Shown here: piece by piece, positions 51,097-59,161 of the stretch | Position numbering within the stretch: position 1 is the stretch's first letter | How the letters are laid out: each line of letters begins with the position of its first letter | Assembly (NCBI RefSeq): GCF_001815985.1 | Contig: NZ_KV823552.1 | Location: forward strand, 62,001 to 126,000 | Reading direction: 5' to 3' | Length of the DNA stretch: 64,000 nt | Origin: Corynebacterium sp. HMSC27B11 | GTDB taxonomy: Bacteria > Actinomycetota > Actinomycetes > Mycobacteriales > Mycobacteriaceae | Notes under the pieces: model-generated | Databases searched by the model: none | The model's input: the letters and a program-made list of their open reading frames with translations, nothing else | What the model was told of the DNA's origin: nothing | Program-made: the position numbers and the translations under genes

Positions 51097-52866
51097 CTAC
51101 TTCGCCGTTGCGTTCTGCTCGCTCGTCTTCTTCCGACGGCGACGACGCTTGCGCGGCGGTGGCAGCTGCCCCTTCGCTCGCAGGTCCGCCACGTGGGCGG
51201 CCAGGGCATCCACCAGCTCCGGAACGCCGGCGACCTCCGGCATGACGTCCACCCGCAGCCCGTGTTCCCGGGCGGTCTGGGCAGCCATCGGGCCGATGCA
51301 GGCGATGATGGTGCGCGAGTGTGGCTTACCAGCGATGCCCACCAGGTTCTTCACGGTCGAAGAGGAGGTGAAGCACACCGCGTCGAAGCCGCCGGACTTG
51401 ATCATGTCTCGGATCTCCGGTGCCGGCGGGGCGGCGCGGACGGTGCGGTAGGCGACGACGTCGTCAACCTTCCAACCCAGCTTCAACAGCCCCTCGACCA
51501 GCACCTCCGTCGCAATATCCGCGCGCGGCAGCAGCACCCGGTCGACCAGGTCCAGGTCCGGATCGCGGGCCGGGAACACGTCGACGATACCGGAGGCATT
51601 GCGGGCGTCGTCCTTGGGCAACAGCTCCGGGGTGATGCCCAGGGCCTGCACCGCGCTGGCCGTCTTCGGACCCACCGCGGCCACCCGCACACCAGCCAGA
51701 GCGCGGGCGTCCAGGCCGAAGTCCTGGAGCTTCTCCCAGGTCGCCTTCACCGCATTGACGGAGGTGAAGACCACCCAGTGGTAGTGACCATCCACGAGGT
51801 TCTTGATGGCGCGTTCCATCTGCGCCGGGGTGCGCGGCGGCTCGACGGAGATCGTCGGCACCTCCACGGGAATCGCGCCATGACTCGCCAGGCGCGTGCT
51901 CATCGGGGCGGCCTGCGCCTTCGGGCGCGGCACCAGCACGGTCCAACCGTAGAGGGCGCGGTTCTCCCACCAGGAGTACTTGCTGCGGTTGCCGGCCTGG
52001 GAGCCGATCGTGACCAGCAGCTGCTCCGGCAGCTCGCCTTCCTTCGCCGCAGGCCCGGAGGCCGCTGCAACAGACTTCAGGGTGTCCAGGGTGACGTCGT
52101 AGCTGCGCTGCTTACGGGTCGTGCCGTGCAGGGTGACGGTGGCCGCGGTCGAGCCCGGGATGTTGCGTTCCTTCAGCTCGGTGGCGATGGTGGCCAGGTC
52201 GCTCGGCGCGGCGGTGAGGATCAGAGGCAGCCCCGCGGAGGCTAGCTGGTCCCAGTCCGCCCCGCCACGCACGTCGGCCTCCGTGAAGTCCGAACCGACG
52301 CCGATGCCCGTGAACGCGGGCACCGCGACAGACCCCGTCATGCCAGGGACGACCTGGAAGTCCACACCCAGGTTCGCGACCTCCTGGAGCTCCAACATCA
52401 CGGCCTGGTTGGACAGCGGGTTGCCAGCCACCAGGCGGATGACGTCCTCGCCCTCGCGGGCCAGCGCTACCATCTCCTCGGCGATCTGGCTCGCGGTCAG
52501 CTGCTGGACGGGCTCGGCCTCCCCTTCTGCCACTGCGCCTTCCCCGACGAAGGGCGCGGCGATCCGGATCTCAGCGGCGGTCGGCGGCGCGGGACGGGGC
52601 GGCTTCCGGCGGGCTCCCGCCTCCTTCGCCGCGGCGACCCTGGCCTGCCACTCGGCCTCAGCGGCATCGATCTTGTGCTGCGGGACGGGCACCTGGGCCC
52701 CAACCAGGGCACGCACACCTTCCAGGACGTCGGGGTCCACCCACGCGTGGGCGGTGCTCTCCAGGGCCTTCTGGGCGCGAACGGTCAGCAATTCCGGATT
52801 TCCGGGGCCGGCACCAACGAACAGGACGCGGCCTGTCCCCTGCGGGGTAAGTCCGGAGGTAGTCAT
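51097..52866 (-). CDS. hemD: Bifunctional uroporphyrinogen-III methyltransferase / synthase
   Basis: The 589-residue protein has an N-terminal SAM-dependent uroporphyrinogen methyltransferase domain (RVLFVGAGPGNPELLTVRA; VIRLVAGNPLSNQAVMLELQ; VVPGMTGSVAVPAFTGIGVG). The C-terminal domain, from about residue 310, is uroporphyrinogen-III synthase (PMSTRLASHGAIPVEVPTIS, WVVFTSVNAVKATWEKLQ, VCFTSSSTVKNL). It can close hydroxymethylbilane to uroporphyrinogen III and may divert it toward sirohaem. The tail is Lys/Arg-rich. An Ala/Pro-rich insert near residues 75-115 separates parts of the first domain. ATG 52866 (with GGAAAAG upstream) is preferred over ATG 52881. Confidence 0.9.
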   Translation of the reverse strand: MTTSGLTPQGTGRVLFVGAGPGNPELLTVRAQKALESTAHAWVDPDVLEGVRALVGAQVPVPQHKIDAAEAEWQARVAAAKEAGARRKPPRPAPPTAAEIRIAAPFVGEGAVAEGEAEPVQQLTASQIAEEMVALAREGEDVIRLVAGNPLSNQAVMLELQEVANLGVDFQVVPGMTGSVAVPAFTGIGVGSDFTEADVRGGADWDQLASAGLPLILTAAPSDLATIATELKERNIPGSTAATVTLHGTTRKQRSYDVTLDTLKSVAAASGPAAKEGELPEQLLVTIGSQAGNRSKYSWWENRALYGWTVLVPRPKAQAAPMSTRLASHGAIPVEVPTISVEPPRTPAQMERAIKNLVDGHYHWVVFTSVNAVKATWEKLQDFGLDARALAGVRVAAVGPKTASAVQALGITPELLPKDDARNASGIVDVFPARDPDLDLVDRVLLPRADIATEVLVEGLLKLGWKVDDVVAYRTVRAAPPAPEIRDMIKSGGFDAVCFTSSSTVKNLVGIAGKPHSRTIIACIGPMAAQTAREHGLRVDVMPEVAGVPELVDALAAHVADLRAKGQLPPPRKRRRRRKKTSEQNATAK

Positions 52867-52974
52867 ACTGATCTTTTCCATGTCATTTCGGGGCAGTTCC
52901 GAGGGGAACGCTCTTTCGGGTGGCGGGGTGAGGCGGCTCGCGGTACCCCACCCCGGGGTTCCGCAAGCCCACTT

Positions 52975-53925
52975 TTAGCTCTCGCGGGCCTCCGCCACGA
53001 GTTCTGCGGCTCCGGCGTCCAGCAGGACCCGGCCGATCTGGGCGCCGACGCCGGCGGCAGCCGCACGCCAGTCGCCCGCCAGGTCAATGTTCACGGTGCG
53101 GGTCTCCAGCAGCTTGCGGGAGCCGTCGATGGCGAACACACCACCGGTGACAGTCAACTGATTCTGCTCTTCGTTAAGGGTCGCGTGTGCGGCCACCGGG
53201 GCGGAACAGCCCGCCTCCAGGGTGGAGAGCACGGTGCGCTCGCCGACCACGCAGGCATAGCTCGGAATGTGGTTCTGGGCGGCCACGGAGTTCCAGGCCT
53301 CCTCATCGTCCGCGCGGACCTCCACGCACAGCGCGCCCTGTGCCGGGGCGGGCAGGATAAGCTCCGGGTCGATGGACTCAGCGGCCTTATCCAGCCAGCC
53401 AACGCGCTCCAGCCCGGCGCGAGCGAGAATCACGGCGTCCAGGTCGTCGCCGACCCGGCCCATGCGGGTGCCGATGTTCCCGCGCAGCGGCAGGATCTGC
53501 AGGTCCGGGCGCAGGGCGCGCAGCTGAGAGACGCGGCGCGGGGCGGAGGTGCCGACCTTCGCTCCTTCTGGCAGCTCCATCAGCTTCTTGTTATCCACGC
53601 TGATCAGAACCTCGCGGGAGTCCACGCGCTTCGGAACCACCGCACGGAAGCGGGCGTCCGGGGCGGTCGGCAAGTCCTTGAAGGAGTGCACCGCCACATC
53701 GCATTCGCGCTCATCCAGCGCGGTGCGCAGCGTCTCGGTGAACACGCCCACGCCGACCTTCGCGACCGGGATCTGGGAGGCCTGGGAGGCATCCCCCGGG
53801 GTGTGGACGATGTGGAGCTCGGCCTCGTAGCCGGCGTCGATCATGCCCTGGCGGACATGGCCTGCCTGGGTAGTAGCCAGCGTGGAGCCACGCGTACCGA
53901 CGAGCAAACGGCGGTTATCGGTCAT
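52975..53925 (-). CDS. hemC: Hydroxymethylbilane synthase (porphobilinogen deaminase)
   Basis: The 316-residue enzyme polymerises four porphobilinogens. The N-terminal RRLLVGTRGSTLATTQAGHV and the cofactor-binding cysteine in LSTLEAGCSAPVAAHA are present. VHSFKDLPTAPDARF carries the catalytic Asp region, and KVGTSAPRRVSQLRALRPDL is typical. Its start lies 11 nt inside the end of hemA, so it is translationally coupled. hemD follows after 108 nt. Confidence 0.96.
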   Translation of the reverse strand: MTDNRRLLVGTRGSTLATTQAGHVRQGMIDAGYEAELHIVHTPGDASQASQIPVAKVGVGVFTETLRTALDERECDVAVHSFKDLPTAPDARFRAVVPKRVDSREVLISVDNKKLMELPEGAKVGTSAPRRVSQLRALRPDLQILPLRGNIGTRMGRVGDDLDAVILARAGLERVGWLDKAAESIDPELILPAPAQGALCVEVRADDEEAWNSVAAQNHIPSYACVVGERTVLSTLEAGCSAPVAAHATLNEEQNQLTVTGGVFAIDGSRKLLETRTVNIDLAGDWRAAAAGVGAQIGRVLLDAGAAELVAEARES

Positions 53926-55399
53926 CGTCTTTCCCTCCTGGGGTCGAGGCCTGAGTCAGGTCCTGGTAGGTCGTGCGGTACACGGCCCGCGCGGTGGATA
54001 CTCGATTTTCTTGCGGTTTCTGCTGCTTCCGCTGCCCACTGCCCGCCTTCGCGCCCTTCACCGCGCTGACCTGCTGAGTCATGCCGGTCGGCAGGTTGAA
54101 CAGCGCAGCCAGGGCATCTGGGTAGCTGACGGACTGACCCGCCGCGGAGAGCTTCTTGGCCTGCACCGTCGGGGTGTGCAGCAGCTTCTCCACGAGGCGG
54201 CGCATCGAGCGGTTCACGGCCTCGCGGTCCTCGTCGGACATCCCCGGCGTCTGGCGCTGCAGCGCGAGCATCTCGTTGCTGAGCGCGTCCATCGCCTGCT
54301 GACGCAGGGCCTTGACGGTGGGGACGACAGCCTGGGCGCGCTGCTGCTCAAGGAATCCCTCGAGCTCCTCGGCGACGATGCCGCGGGCGGCGTCCTCGTC
54401 CTCGATGGTGTCCTCGGTCATCCCGGTGAGCTCTTCGATGTTGAGCAGCGCAACCCCCGGCACGTCGGCCGTGGCCTGCTCGATGTCGCGGGGCATGGAC
54501 AGGTCGATGAGCACCTGCTGACGACCCTCGCGGACCTGTTGCGCGGCCTTGATGTCCGTCGCACTGACGACGGTTCCCACCGCACCCGTCGCGGAGACGA
54601 CGATGTCCGCCCCCGTCAGCGCCGCGGGCAGTTCGTCCAGGCCGATGCCACGGGCCGGCACACCAGCCTCCACCGCGTGGGAGGCCAGTTGCTCGGCGCG
54701 GTCGACGGTGCGGTTCGCGACGGTCACGTGCTCGATGCCGAGGCGGCCCAGGTGGGAGGATGCGAGGGAGGCCATCGCGCCTGCACCGATGACGACGGCG
54801 CGGCGCCCGCTCAACGCGTCGCTGCTGGCCTCCGGGATCCCCAGCACGGTCAGCGCCTGGTCGAGGGCGAAGCTCACCATCGAGGAGCCGGCGGAGTCGA
54901 TCTCCGTCTCACTGTGGACGCGCTTGCCGGTACGCAGGGCTCGCTGGGTGAGGTCGTGGAGGGTGCGCCCGACGGTACCGGCCTCCTTCGACTCCTCGTA
55001 GGCGCCGCGGAGCTGGCCGATGATCTGCTGCTCCCCCAGCACCATGGAGTCCAGGCCGGAGGCAACGTTGAGCATGTGCTCCACCGCGGCGTCCGAATAA
55101 TGAACATAGAGGTGCGGTTCCAGGTCGCCGTCGGCGAGCCCGGAGTAGGTGGCGATGGTGTCCACGATGTGGTCGAGGCCGGGGTGGAAGGCGTTGGCGA
55201 CGGTGTAAAACTCCATCCGGTTGCAGGTGGACAGCACCAGCGCCTCGGAGAGGGAGTCGTGATCCAGCAGGGCATTTTCCAGCTTGGGAAGGTCGCTATC
55301 GACCGTGGAGACCTGCTCGAGGAGGGACACCGGGGCGGAGCGGAAGGAAAGCCCGACGAGCAGCACGGCGGCGGAACCGGTTTGGACGTGCCCAGCCAT
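53915..55399 (-). CDS. hemA: Glutamyl-tRNA reductase
   Basis: The 494-residue enzyme reduces glutamyl-tRNA to glutamate-1-semialdehyde, the first committed step of haem synthesis in this C5-pathway organism. The nucleophile is in VLSTCNRMEFYTVANAFHP. HLYVHYSDAAVEHMLNVASG, GEQQIIGQLRGAYEESKEAG and the NADPH motif VVIGAGAMASLASSHLGRLG follow. A basic C-terminal extension of about 60 residues precedes the stop. The long untranslated region upstream (55400-55600) may carry regulation. hemA-hemC-hemD form an operon. Confidence 0.96.
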   Translation of the reverse strand: MAGHVQTGSAAVLLVGLSFRSAPVSLLEQVSTVDSDLPKLENALLDHDSLSEALVLSTCNRMEFYTVANAFHPGLDHIVDTIATYSGLADGDLEPHLYVHYSDAAVEHMLNVASGLDSMVLGEQQIIGQLRGAYEESKEAGTVGRTLHDLTQRALRTGKRVHSETEIDSAGSSMVSFALDQALTVLGIPEASSDALSGRRAVVIGAGAMASLASSHLGRLGIEHVTVANRTVDRAEQLASHAVEAGVPARGIGLDELPAALTGADIVVSATGAVGTVVSATDIKAAQQVREGRQQVLIDLSMPRDIEQATADVPGVALLNIEELTGMTEDTIEDEDAARGIVAEELEGFLEQQRAQAVVPTVKALRQQAMDALSNEMLALQRQTPGMSDEDREAVNRSMRRLVEKLLHTPTVQAKKLSAAGQSVSYPDALAALFNLPTGMTQQVSAVKGAKAGSGQRKQQKPQENRVSTARAVYRTTYQDLTQASTPGGKDDDR

Positions 55400-55699
55400 C
55401 GGTCTTGCGTGCCTCCTCGCGAACCGGGAGTCGGACCCGGGTCTTGGGGCCGCCGACGATGGGCCGAATGCTCCCCCGTGGTGGGGTGATGCACCGCAGC
55501 CGACGAGGTCGGTAGCCAGATGCTGCTGATGGGCGCAGCTCCCCTGCCGACGCTTGCCATCGGCTCTTTAACAGCTACCTACGGTATCCCTTAACCGACC
55601 CCAATGACAAAACAGGCATAGCCGACTGTTATAGGGGCGGGACGTTGGGAACGGCGCGCAGCCCAACTGTGATGTTCCGTGGAACGCCGCGTTGCCGTT
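55400..55699. other. Intergenic region and probable hemA 5' leader
   Basis: No gene is supported here. On the minus strand TTGTCA and TACCGT, 18 nt apart at about 55588-55617, form a possible hemA promoter. This would give a leader of about 185 nt. The leader contains GC-rich inverted repeats (for example CCGGG...CCCGG just before GAGGAGG). No known riboswitch consensus is recognised. A long out-of-frame ORF starting at 55560 runs into hemA and looks spurious. Confidence 0.35.
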
Positions 55700-55951
55700 T
55701 TAGCCCTCAAGCGCAGCCGCGAGCTCTTCGTTGTCGACTTCCCAGCAGGCGAATTCCTCATCGTCGATGAGGACGACGGGCACGCGGTCACCGAATTCCA
55801 TTTTCAGCTCCGGGTCCTCGTCGACGTCGACCCGCTCCAGCGTGGCGTTTTTCGCCGCGACGACCGGGCGGATCTGCTCCCAGACCCGGGCGCAGGAGCC
55901 GCAGGTTGTGCGGGTCAGGAGGGTCACGGTTTTCTTCTCATCACCAGTCAC
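55700..55951 (-). CDS. Glutaredoxin-family small redox protein
   Basis: The 83-residue product has the thioredoxin fold with a CxxC site, TLLTRTTCGSCARVWEQIRP (Cys17, Cys20). The cis-Pro region GDRVPVVLIDDEEF follows. It fits the short DUF836/glutaredoxin-like family present beside hemA in mycobacteria (Rv0508). It likely acts as a cytoplasmic thiol-disulfide exchanger; partners are unknown. GTG 55951 has TACCGT (55959-55964) 7 nt upstream, a leaderless start. It is divergent from the HAD phosphatase gene, with only 24 nt between start codons. Confidence 0.88.
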   Translation of the reverse strand: MTGDEKKTVTLLTRTTCGSCARVWEQIRPVVAAKNATLERVDVDEDPELKMEFGDRVPVVLIDDEEFACWEVDNEELAAALEG

Positions 55952-55958
55952 GGATTCA

Positions 55959-55968
55959 ACGGTACCTT
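55959..55968. promoter_or_regulatory. Overlapping divergent -10 boxes sharing GGTACC
   Basis: TACCGT on the minus strand (55959-55964) and TACCTT on the plus strand (55963-55968) overlap at a GGTACC palindrome. Each is exactly 7 nt from the GTG start of its own gene (55951 minus, 55976 plus). The two transcripts would start at their start codons and could not both be initiated at once. Confidence 0.55.
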
Positions 55969-55975
55969 GGTAGCC

Positions 55976-56971
55976 GTGGGCGAGATTAAGTCAACAGCTT
56001 TCCGTGTCAGCGAACCCATCCAAATCATTCAACCGACCCAACCTAGCCAACCGAGCCAACACAGCTTTTCCCCCGTCACCCCAACACAATTAGAAAGCGG
56101 CCGAGCCTCCGTCCATGGGGCATGGTTGGCCGCGGGCGGCACACTGAGGTTGTCCCCGCCCAAAGCGGATGTTCCGCAAAACCCCAGCACCGCGGCATTC
56201 TTCGACCTGGACAACACGATCATCAAGGGGGCGTCCTCCCTCTGGCTAGCGCTGGGGCTGGCCTCCCGGCGCTTCTTCACCATGGGGGATATCGCGGGCT
56301 TCGCCTGGAAGCAGGCGAAGTTCATCCTCTCCGGCACCGAGAGCCAGCCGGATATCGCCTCCGGCAAGCAGCGGGCGCTCGAGATCGTGCGTGGCCGCAG
56401 CGAGGCCGAGGTCGTGGCGCTCACGGAGGAGATCTGGGAGAGCACGATTGCCCAGCGGATCTTCCCGGGTGCCCGGGAGCTCGCCGAGGAGCACCTGGAG
56501 GCCGGCCACAGTGTGTGGCTGGTCACCGCGGCACCGGTGCAGCTCGCACAGGTCATAGCCCGGGCCCTGGGCTTCACCGGGGCGTTGGGAACGGTGGCGG
56601 AAGTCTCCGATGGGAGGTTCACAGGCCGGCTGGTGGGAGATATCCTGCACGGCCCCGAGAAGCGGGATGCCGTGGCTGCCCTCGCGGAGCAGCAAGGCTA
56701 CGATCTTTCGTGCTGCGTGGCGTACTCGGATTCCTTTAACGACATGCCGCTGCTTTCCCTGGTCGGCCGGGCCGTCGCGGTCAACGCTGATCCCCGCCTG
56801 GCGGAGGCAGCCCGGGAGCGGGGCTGGCCGACGGTGGAGTACCGAAAGCACGATCCGAAGCGCACGCTGCTGGCGGCCGAAGCCAGCGCGACGGCGGCGG
56901 GCATGCTGGCAGCCGGGGCGGTGGGGTGGTTTCTCCTCCCCGCCCTCACTGGCGCACTCTCCCGGCGCTAG
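55976..56971 (+). CDS. HAD-superfamily phosphatase, SerB-like
   Basis: The 331-residue product has the HAD motifs AAFFDLDNTIIKGASSLW (DxDxT nucleophile), WLVTAAPVQLAQVIARALG and YSDSFNDMPLLSLVGRAVAV. The last residues (GMLAAGAVGWFLLPALTGAL) form a possible membrane helix. Its mycobacterial counterpart by position is annotated SerB1, but phosphoserine as substrate is not certain; related enzymes act on lysophospholipids or other phosphates. The long open frame upstream is antisense to the glutaredoxin gene. GTG 55976, with TACCTT 7 nt before it, is the best start. Residues 18-30 come from a degenerate repeat (QPTQPSQPSQ). Confidence 0.82.
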   Translation: MGEIKSTAFRVSEPIQIIQPTQPSQPSQHSFSPVTPTQLESGRASVHGAWLAAGGTLRLSPPKADVPQNPSTAAFFDLDNTIIKGASSLWLALGLASRRFFTMGDIAGFAWKQAKFILSGTESQPDIASGKQRALEIVRGRSEAEVVALTEEIWESTIAQRIFPGARELAEEHLEAGHSVWLVTAAPVQLAQVIARALGFTGALGTVAEVSDGRFTGRLVGDILHGPEKRDAVAALAEQQGYDLSCCVAYSDSFNDMPLLSLVGRAVAVNADPRLAEAARERGWPTVEYRKHDPKRTLLAAEASATAAGMLAAGAVGWFLLPALTGALSRR

Positions 56972-57038
56972 GTCTCCAGCGCCCGCCGCCCCGCTGGATT
57001 CCTTCAGCGCGGGCATTCCAGCTTCCAGTGTTTAAACA

Positions 57039-57084
57039 GCACGAAGCCCCAGCGGGGCCGGTTGGCTCCCACTGGGGCTCGTGC
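57039..57084. terminator. Bidirectional hairpin between serB-like gene and bS22
   Basis: GCACGAAGCCCCAG (57039-57052) pairs with CTGGGGCTCGTGC (57072-57084) with one bulged base. It lies between the convergent phosphatase and bS22 genes and can end transcription from both sides; TTT follows on the minus strand. Confidence 0.65.
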
Positions 57085-57157
57085 GGCGGCATCGCAGCCG
57101 TCTCGTCGCGAGAATTGTCTCGCGAGCCGCGAATCGGGCGCGTGGCCCGGTGGCGGC

Positions 57158-57259
57158 TTACTTGCCCAGCTTGCGACGCTGAACGCGGGTGCGCTTCAGC
57201 ATCTTGCGGTGCTTCTTCTTGGACATGCGCTTGCGGCGCTTCTTAATCACAGAACCCAT
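57158..57259 (-). CDS. Small ribosomal subunit protein bS22 (AURKAIP1/COX24-like, 33 aa)
   Basis: This 33-residue, extremely basic protein starts [18 protein letters not shown] and ends [11 protein letters not shown]. It matches the tiny actinobacterial protein known as bS22, seen bound to the small subunit in mycobacterial ribosomes, and in mycobacteria it lies beside the HTH protein and proC. ATG 57259 is preceded by GTGAGGTG. The leader upstream (57260-57437) contains the candidate -10 box TAGAAT, which would give a leader of about 160-170 nt, and a small GGCGGC-GCCGCC hairpin. The gene is too short for ordinary length cut-offs. Confidence 0.92.
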   Translation of the reverse strand: MGSVIKKRRKRMSKKKHRKMLKRTRVQRRKLGK

Positions 57260-57458
57260 CGTGGGCACCTCACTTCAAATTGTTGAAAACTCGTATGCCG
57301 CGCCATCGCGACGGTTCCGCAGCCCCGGTAGGCGGCTGCCGCCCGGAAGTCAGCGAACAAGGCGAGCCCTACGCTTCAGCGCTTCATCGCCGGGGTGGCC
57401 CGGGAGCTCACATAGGACACGAATTATTAAATTCTACCGTTCCAGTGGCTGAGCGCAC

Positions 57459-57480
57459 AAAAATCGGCCCATAAGGGCCG
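57459..57480 (-). terminator. Second terminator downstream of the HTH gene
   Basis: On the minus strand CGGCCC-TTAT-GGGCCG is followed by ATTTTTG. It lies about 70 nt after the stop of the HTH protein gene. Confidence 0.75.
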
Positions 57481-57508
57481 GTTTCTATGCCGCGGTGGCA
57501 GCGCTAAA

Positions 57509-57543
57509 CCCCGACTGCTATGGCGCTGAAGCCACGGTCGGGG
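57509..57543 (-). terminator. Hairpin directly after the HTH gene
   Basis: CCCCGAC (57509-57515) pairs with GTCGGGG (57537-57543), with an inner TGGC-GCCA stem. It lies 8 nt beyond the stop codon of the HTH protein gene. Confidence 0.55.
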
Positions 57544-57550
57544 TGGGTTT

Positions 57551-57769
57551 CTAACCAGTCTGCCCCTCGGAGGCGTCGTAGACGGACGCACCGAGATACT
57601 CGCTCACTGCCTGCTCGTGGACGCGGAAGGAGCGACCCACACGCACCGCTGGCAGGTCGCCAGCGTGCACCAGGCGATACACGGTCATCTTCGACACGCG
57701 CATCAGCTCTGCGACCTCAGCGACGGTCAGAAAGGTTCCTTTGTCATTTCCACCCATTGGGTTAGCCAT
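57551..57769 (-). CDS. Small MerR/BldC-like helix-turn-helix DNA-binding protein
   Basis: The 72-residue product is one winged-helix excisionase-type domain: FLTVAEVAELMRVSKMTVYR is the helix-turn-helix, and GDLPAVRVGRSFRVHEQAVS forms the wing and last helix. It belongs to the conserved actinobacterial group next to proC (Rv0500A in M. tuberculosis). Targets are unknown. Despite annotation of such proteins as excisionases, no integrase or attachment site is nearby, so a housekeeping regulator is more likely. A long leader (57770-57850) with TATAGT as a possible -10 lies upstream. Two hairpins follow the stop. Confidence 0.88.
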   Translation of the reverse strand: MANPMGGNDKGTFLTVAEVAELMRVSKMTVYRLVHAGDLPAVRVGRSFRVHEQAVSEYLGASVYDASEGQTG

Positions 57770-58153
57770 AAAAGTCTTATCTCTTTCTTCACACGGCCCC
57801 GCGCTGCAGACTTCCCCTTCTGCAGGACGTCACGCGGCCACGCTTTCCTCACTACTATAACGTGAACCAAGTGACGCTTGCGCATTCAGGGACGATTATG
57901 TCGAAAGTGCTATTTGTTTCTTTTTGTGACTTGGGTTGACCAGTGCAAACAGTTCAACACCCACCACCCCCACCTCAAGTTTCACTTGAGACTCTCCCCG
58001 CCCCGGGAGTCTTGAAATTACAAAAATCGGGCCCGCCGCGCATTGCGGCAGGCCCCACGATGCGACCCCTCACGCACCGCTCTTAACCCCCTTACGCGCT
58101 ATCACTTCACACCCCCACGATGCGCTGCCTCCCCCTCGGCACCCCGTGCTCCC
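57770..58153. other. 384-bp intergenic region with several hairpins
   Basis: There is no gene between the HTH protein start and the proC stop. On the minus strand GTTATAGT near 57851-57858 is a candidate extended -10 for the HTH gene. An AGGACGTCA copy lies at 57823-57831. Perfect inverted repeats CTCAAGT/ACTTGAG (57974-57990) and AGACTC/GAGTCT (57989-58012) stand beside the proC terminator at 58022-58055. The part from 57890 to 57960 is unusually AT-rich for this genome. Confidence 0.6.
58022..58055 (-). terminator. Rho-independent terminator of proC
   Basis: GGGCCCGCCGC (58029-58039) pairs with GCGGCAGGCCC (58045-58055) with one mismatch; on the minus strand TTTTT follows. It lies about 100 nt past the proC stop codon. 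Confidence 0.85.
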
Positions 58154-58990
58154 CTAGTCCCCCTTCGGTGGGGCGCCGAGCTCCACGGAGCGGTCCCGGC
58201 ACGCCTCCATCGCGCGGAAGAAGGCACGGCGCAGCCCCTCCTCCTCCAGGGTGCGGGTCGCCATGGAGGTCGTCCCGCCCGGGCTGGAGACCTTCGCCCG
58301 CAGCTCCACCGGGCCGTCACCACCCTCGGCAAGGCCGTTGGCCATCATCTGGGCTGCACCCTCCGCGGTACCGATCGCGAGCTTTTCGGCCAGCGCCCGT
58401 GGCAGACCCAGGTTCACGCCTGCGTCCACCATCGCCTCGGCGACGAGGAAGAAGTATGCCGGGCCGGACCCGGAGACCGCCGTGACCGCGTCGATGTCCT
58501 TCTCCTTGACGATCACCGCGGTGCCCACCTTGGCCAGCAGTTCGCGCACCGTCTCCAGCTGCTCCTCCGTCGCGAAGCGGCCACCCGCGATCGCGCTGGT
58601 CCCCTTGCCGACCAGCATCGGGGTATTCGGCATCACGCGCACCACCGGGGTGCCCGCAGGCAGCACATTCTCCATCGCACCGATGGTCACGCCAGCGGCG
58701 ACGGAGACCGCGACCGTCGTGGCGTCGTTATCGTCCAGCTGTTCCGCGACCTCGTCGAAAACGGAGAGCGTGCCGTCGGGCTTCACGCAGTTGAACAGGA
58801 CGTCCGCCTCCACCGCGGCGGTGACCGAGTCCTCCGCGGTCAGCACCCCGTAGCGGTCCGCCAGCTCGGTGAGCCGGTCTTCGCTGCGGTTCGCGACGAT
58901 GATGGTCTTCGGGTCAATTCCGTCTGCGACGAGTCCGGCGATCAATGCTTCGCCGATGTTCCCGCCGCCGATGATTGCGATTCGAGTCAT
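58154..58990 (-). CDS. proC: Pyrroline-5-carboxylate reductase
   Basis: The 278-residue enzyme reduces pyrroline-5-carboxylate to proline with NAD(P)H. The N-terminal Rossmann motif is [19 protein letters not shown]. The C-terminal dimer/catalytic segment is [20 protein letters not shown] and [23 protein letters not shown] 58990 with GGAGGG directly upstream is the right start; the frame extends further upstream but without family similarity. The terminator of the preceding gene lies about 140 bp upstream, so proC probably has its own promoter. Confidence 0.96.
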   Translation of the reverse strand: MTRIAIIGGGNIGEALIAGLVADGIDPKTIIVANRSEDRLTELADRYGVLTAEDSVTAAVEADVLFNCVKPDGTLSVFDEVAEQLDDNDATTVAVSVAAGVTIGAMENVLPAGTPVVRVMPNTPMLVGKGTSAIAGGRFATEEQLETVRELLAKVGTAVIVKEKDIDAVTAVSGSGPAYFFLVAEAMVDAGVNLGLPRALAEKLAIGTAEGAAQMMANGLAEGGDGPVELRAKVSSPGGTTSMATRTLEEEGLRRAFFRAMEACRDRSVELGAPPKGD

Positions 58991-59125
58991 GCCCTCCAGG
59001 GTGCCAGCCTGGCGCGTCGATTGCAGCGCTTGCGTGCAGCTCCCCCGTTTTCGGTGGTCTCGCATCCAGTTGTGAGGACGTCGCCCTCCGGCGCCACAGC
59101 ACCCCGCCCGAACGTGGCTGGTGCG

Positions 59126-59155
59126 GCAAAAAGAAAAGCGCGCCTCGCGGCGCGC
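59126..59155 (-). terminator. Strong Rho-independent terminator of the Lys/Ala-rich membrane protein gene
   Basis: On the minus strand GCGCGCC-GCGA-GGCGCGC is followed by TTTTCTTTTT. It lies 6 nt after the stop codon. Confidence 0.92.
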
Positions 59156-59161
59156 AGAAAC

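Noticed and set aside
54874-55560. Long minus-strand ORF beginning upstream of hemA
   Set aside because: It overlaps hemA in another frame, has Pro/Ser/Arg-rich composition typical of shadow frames in GC-rich DNA, and no motif.
55400-55600. Riboswitch in the hemA leader
   Set aside because: Inverted repeats exist, but no cobalamin, TPP or other known conserved core could be recognised.
57551-57769. HTH protein as a phage excisionase marking a prophage
   Set aside because: No integrase, attachment site or phage gene is nearby, and the gene is a conserved neighbour of proC in actinobacteria.
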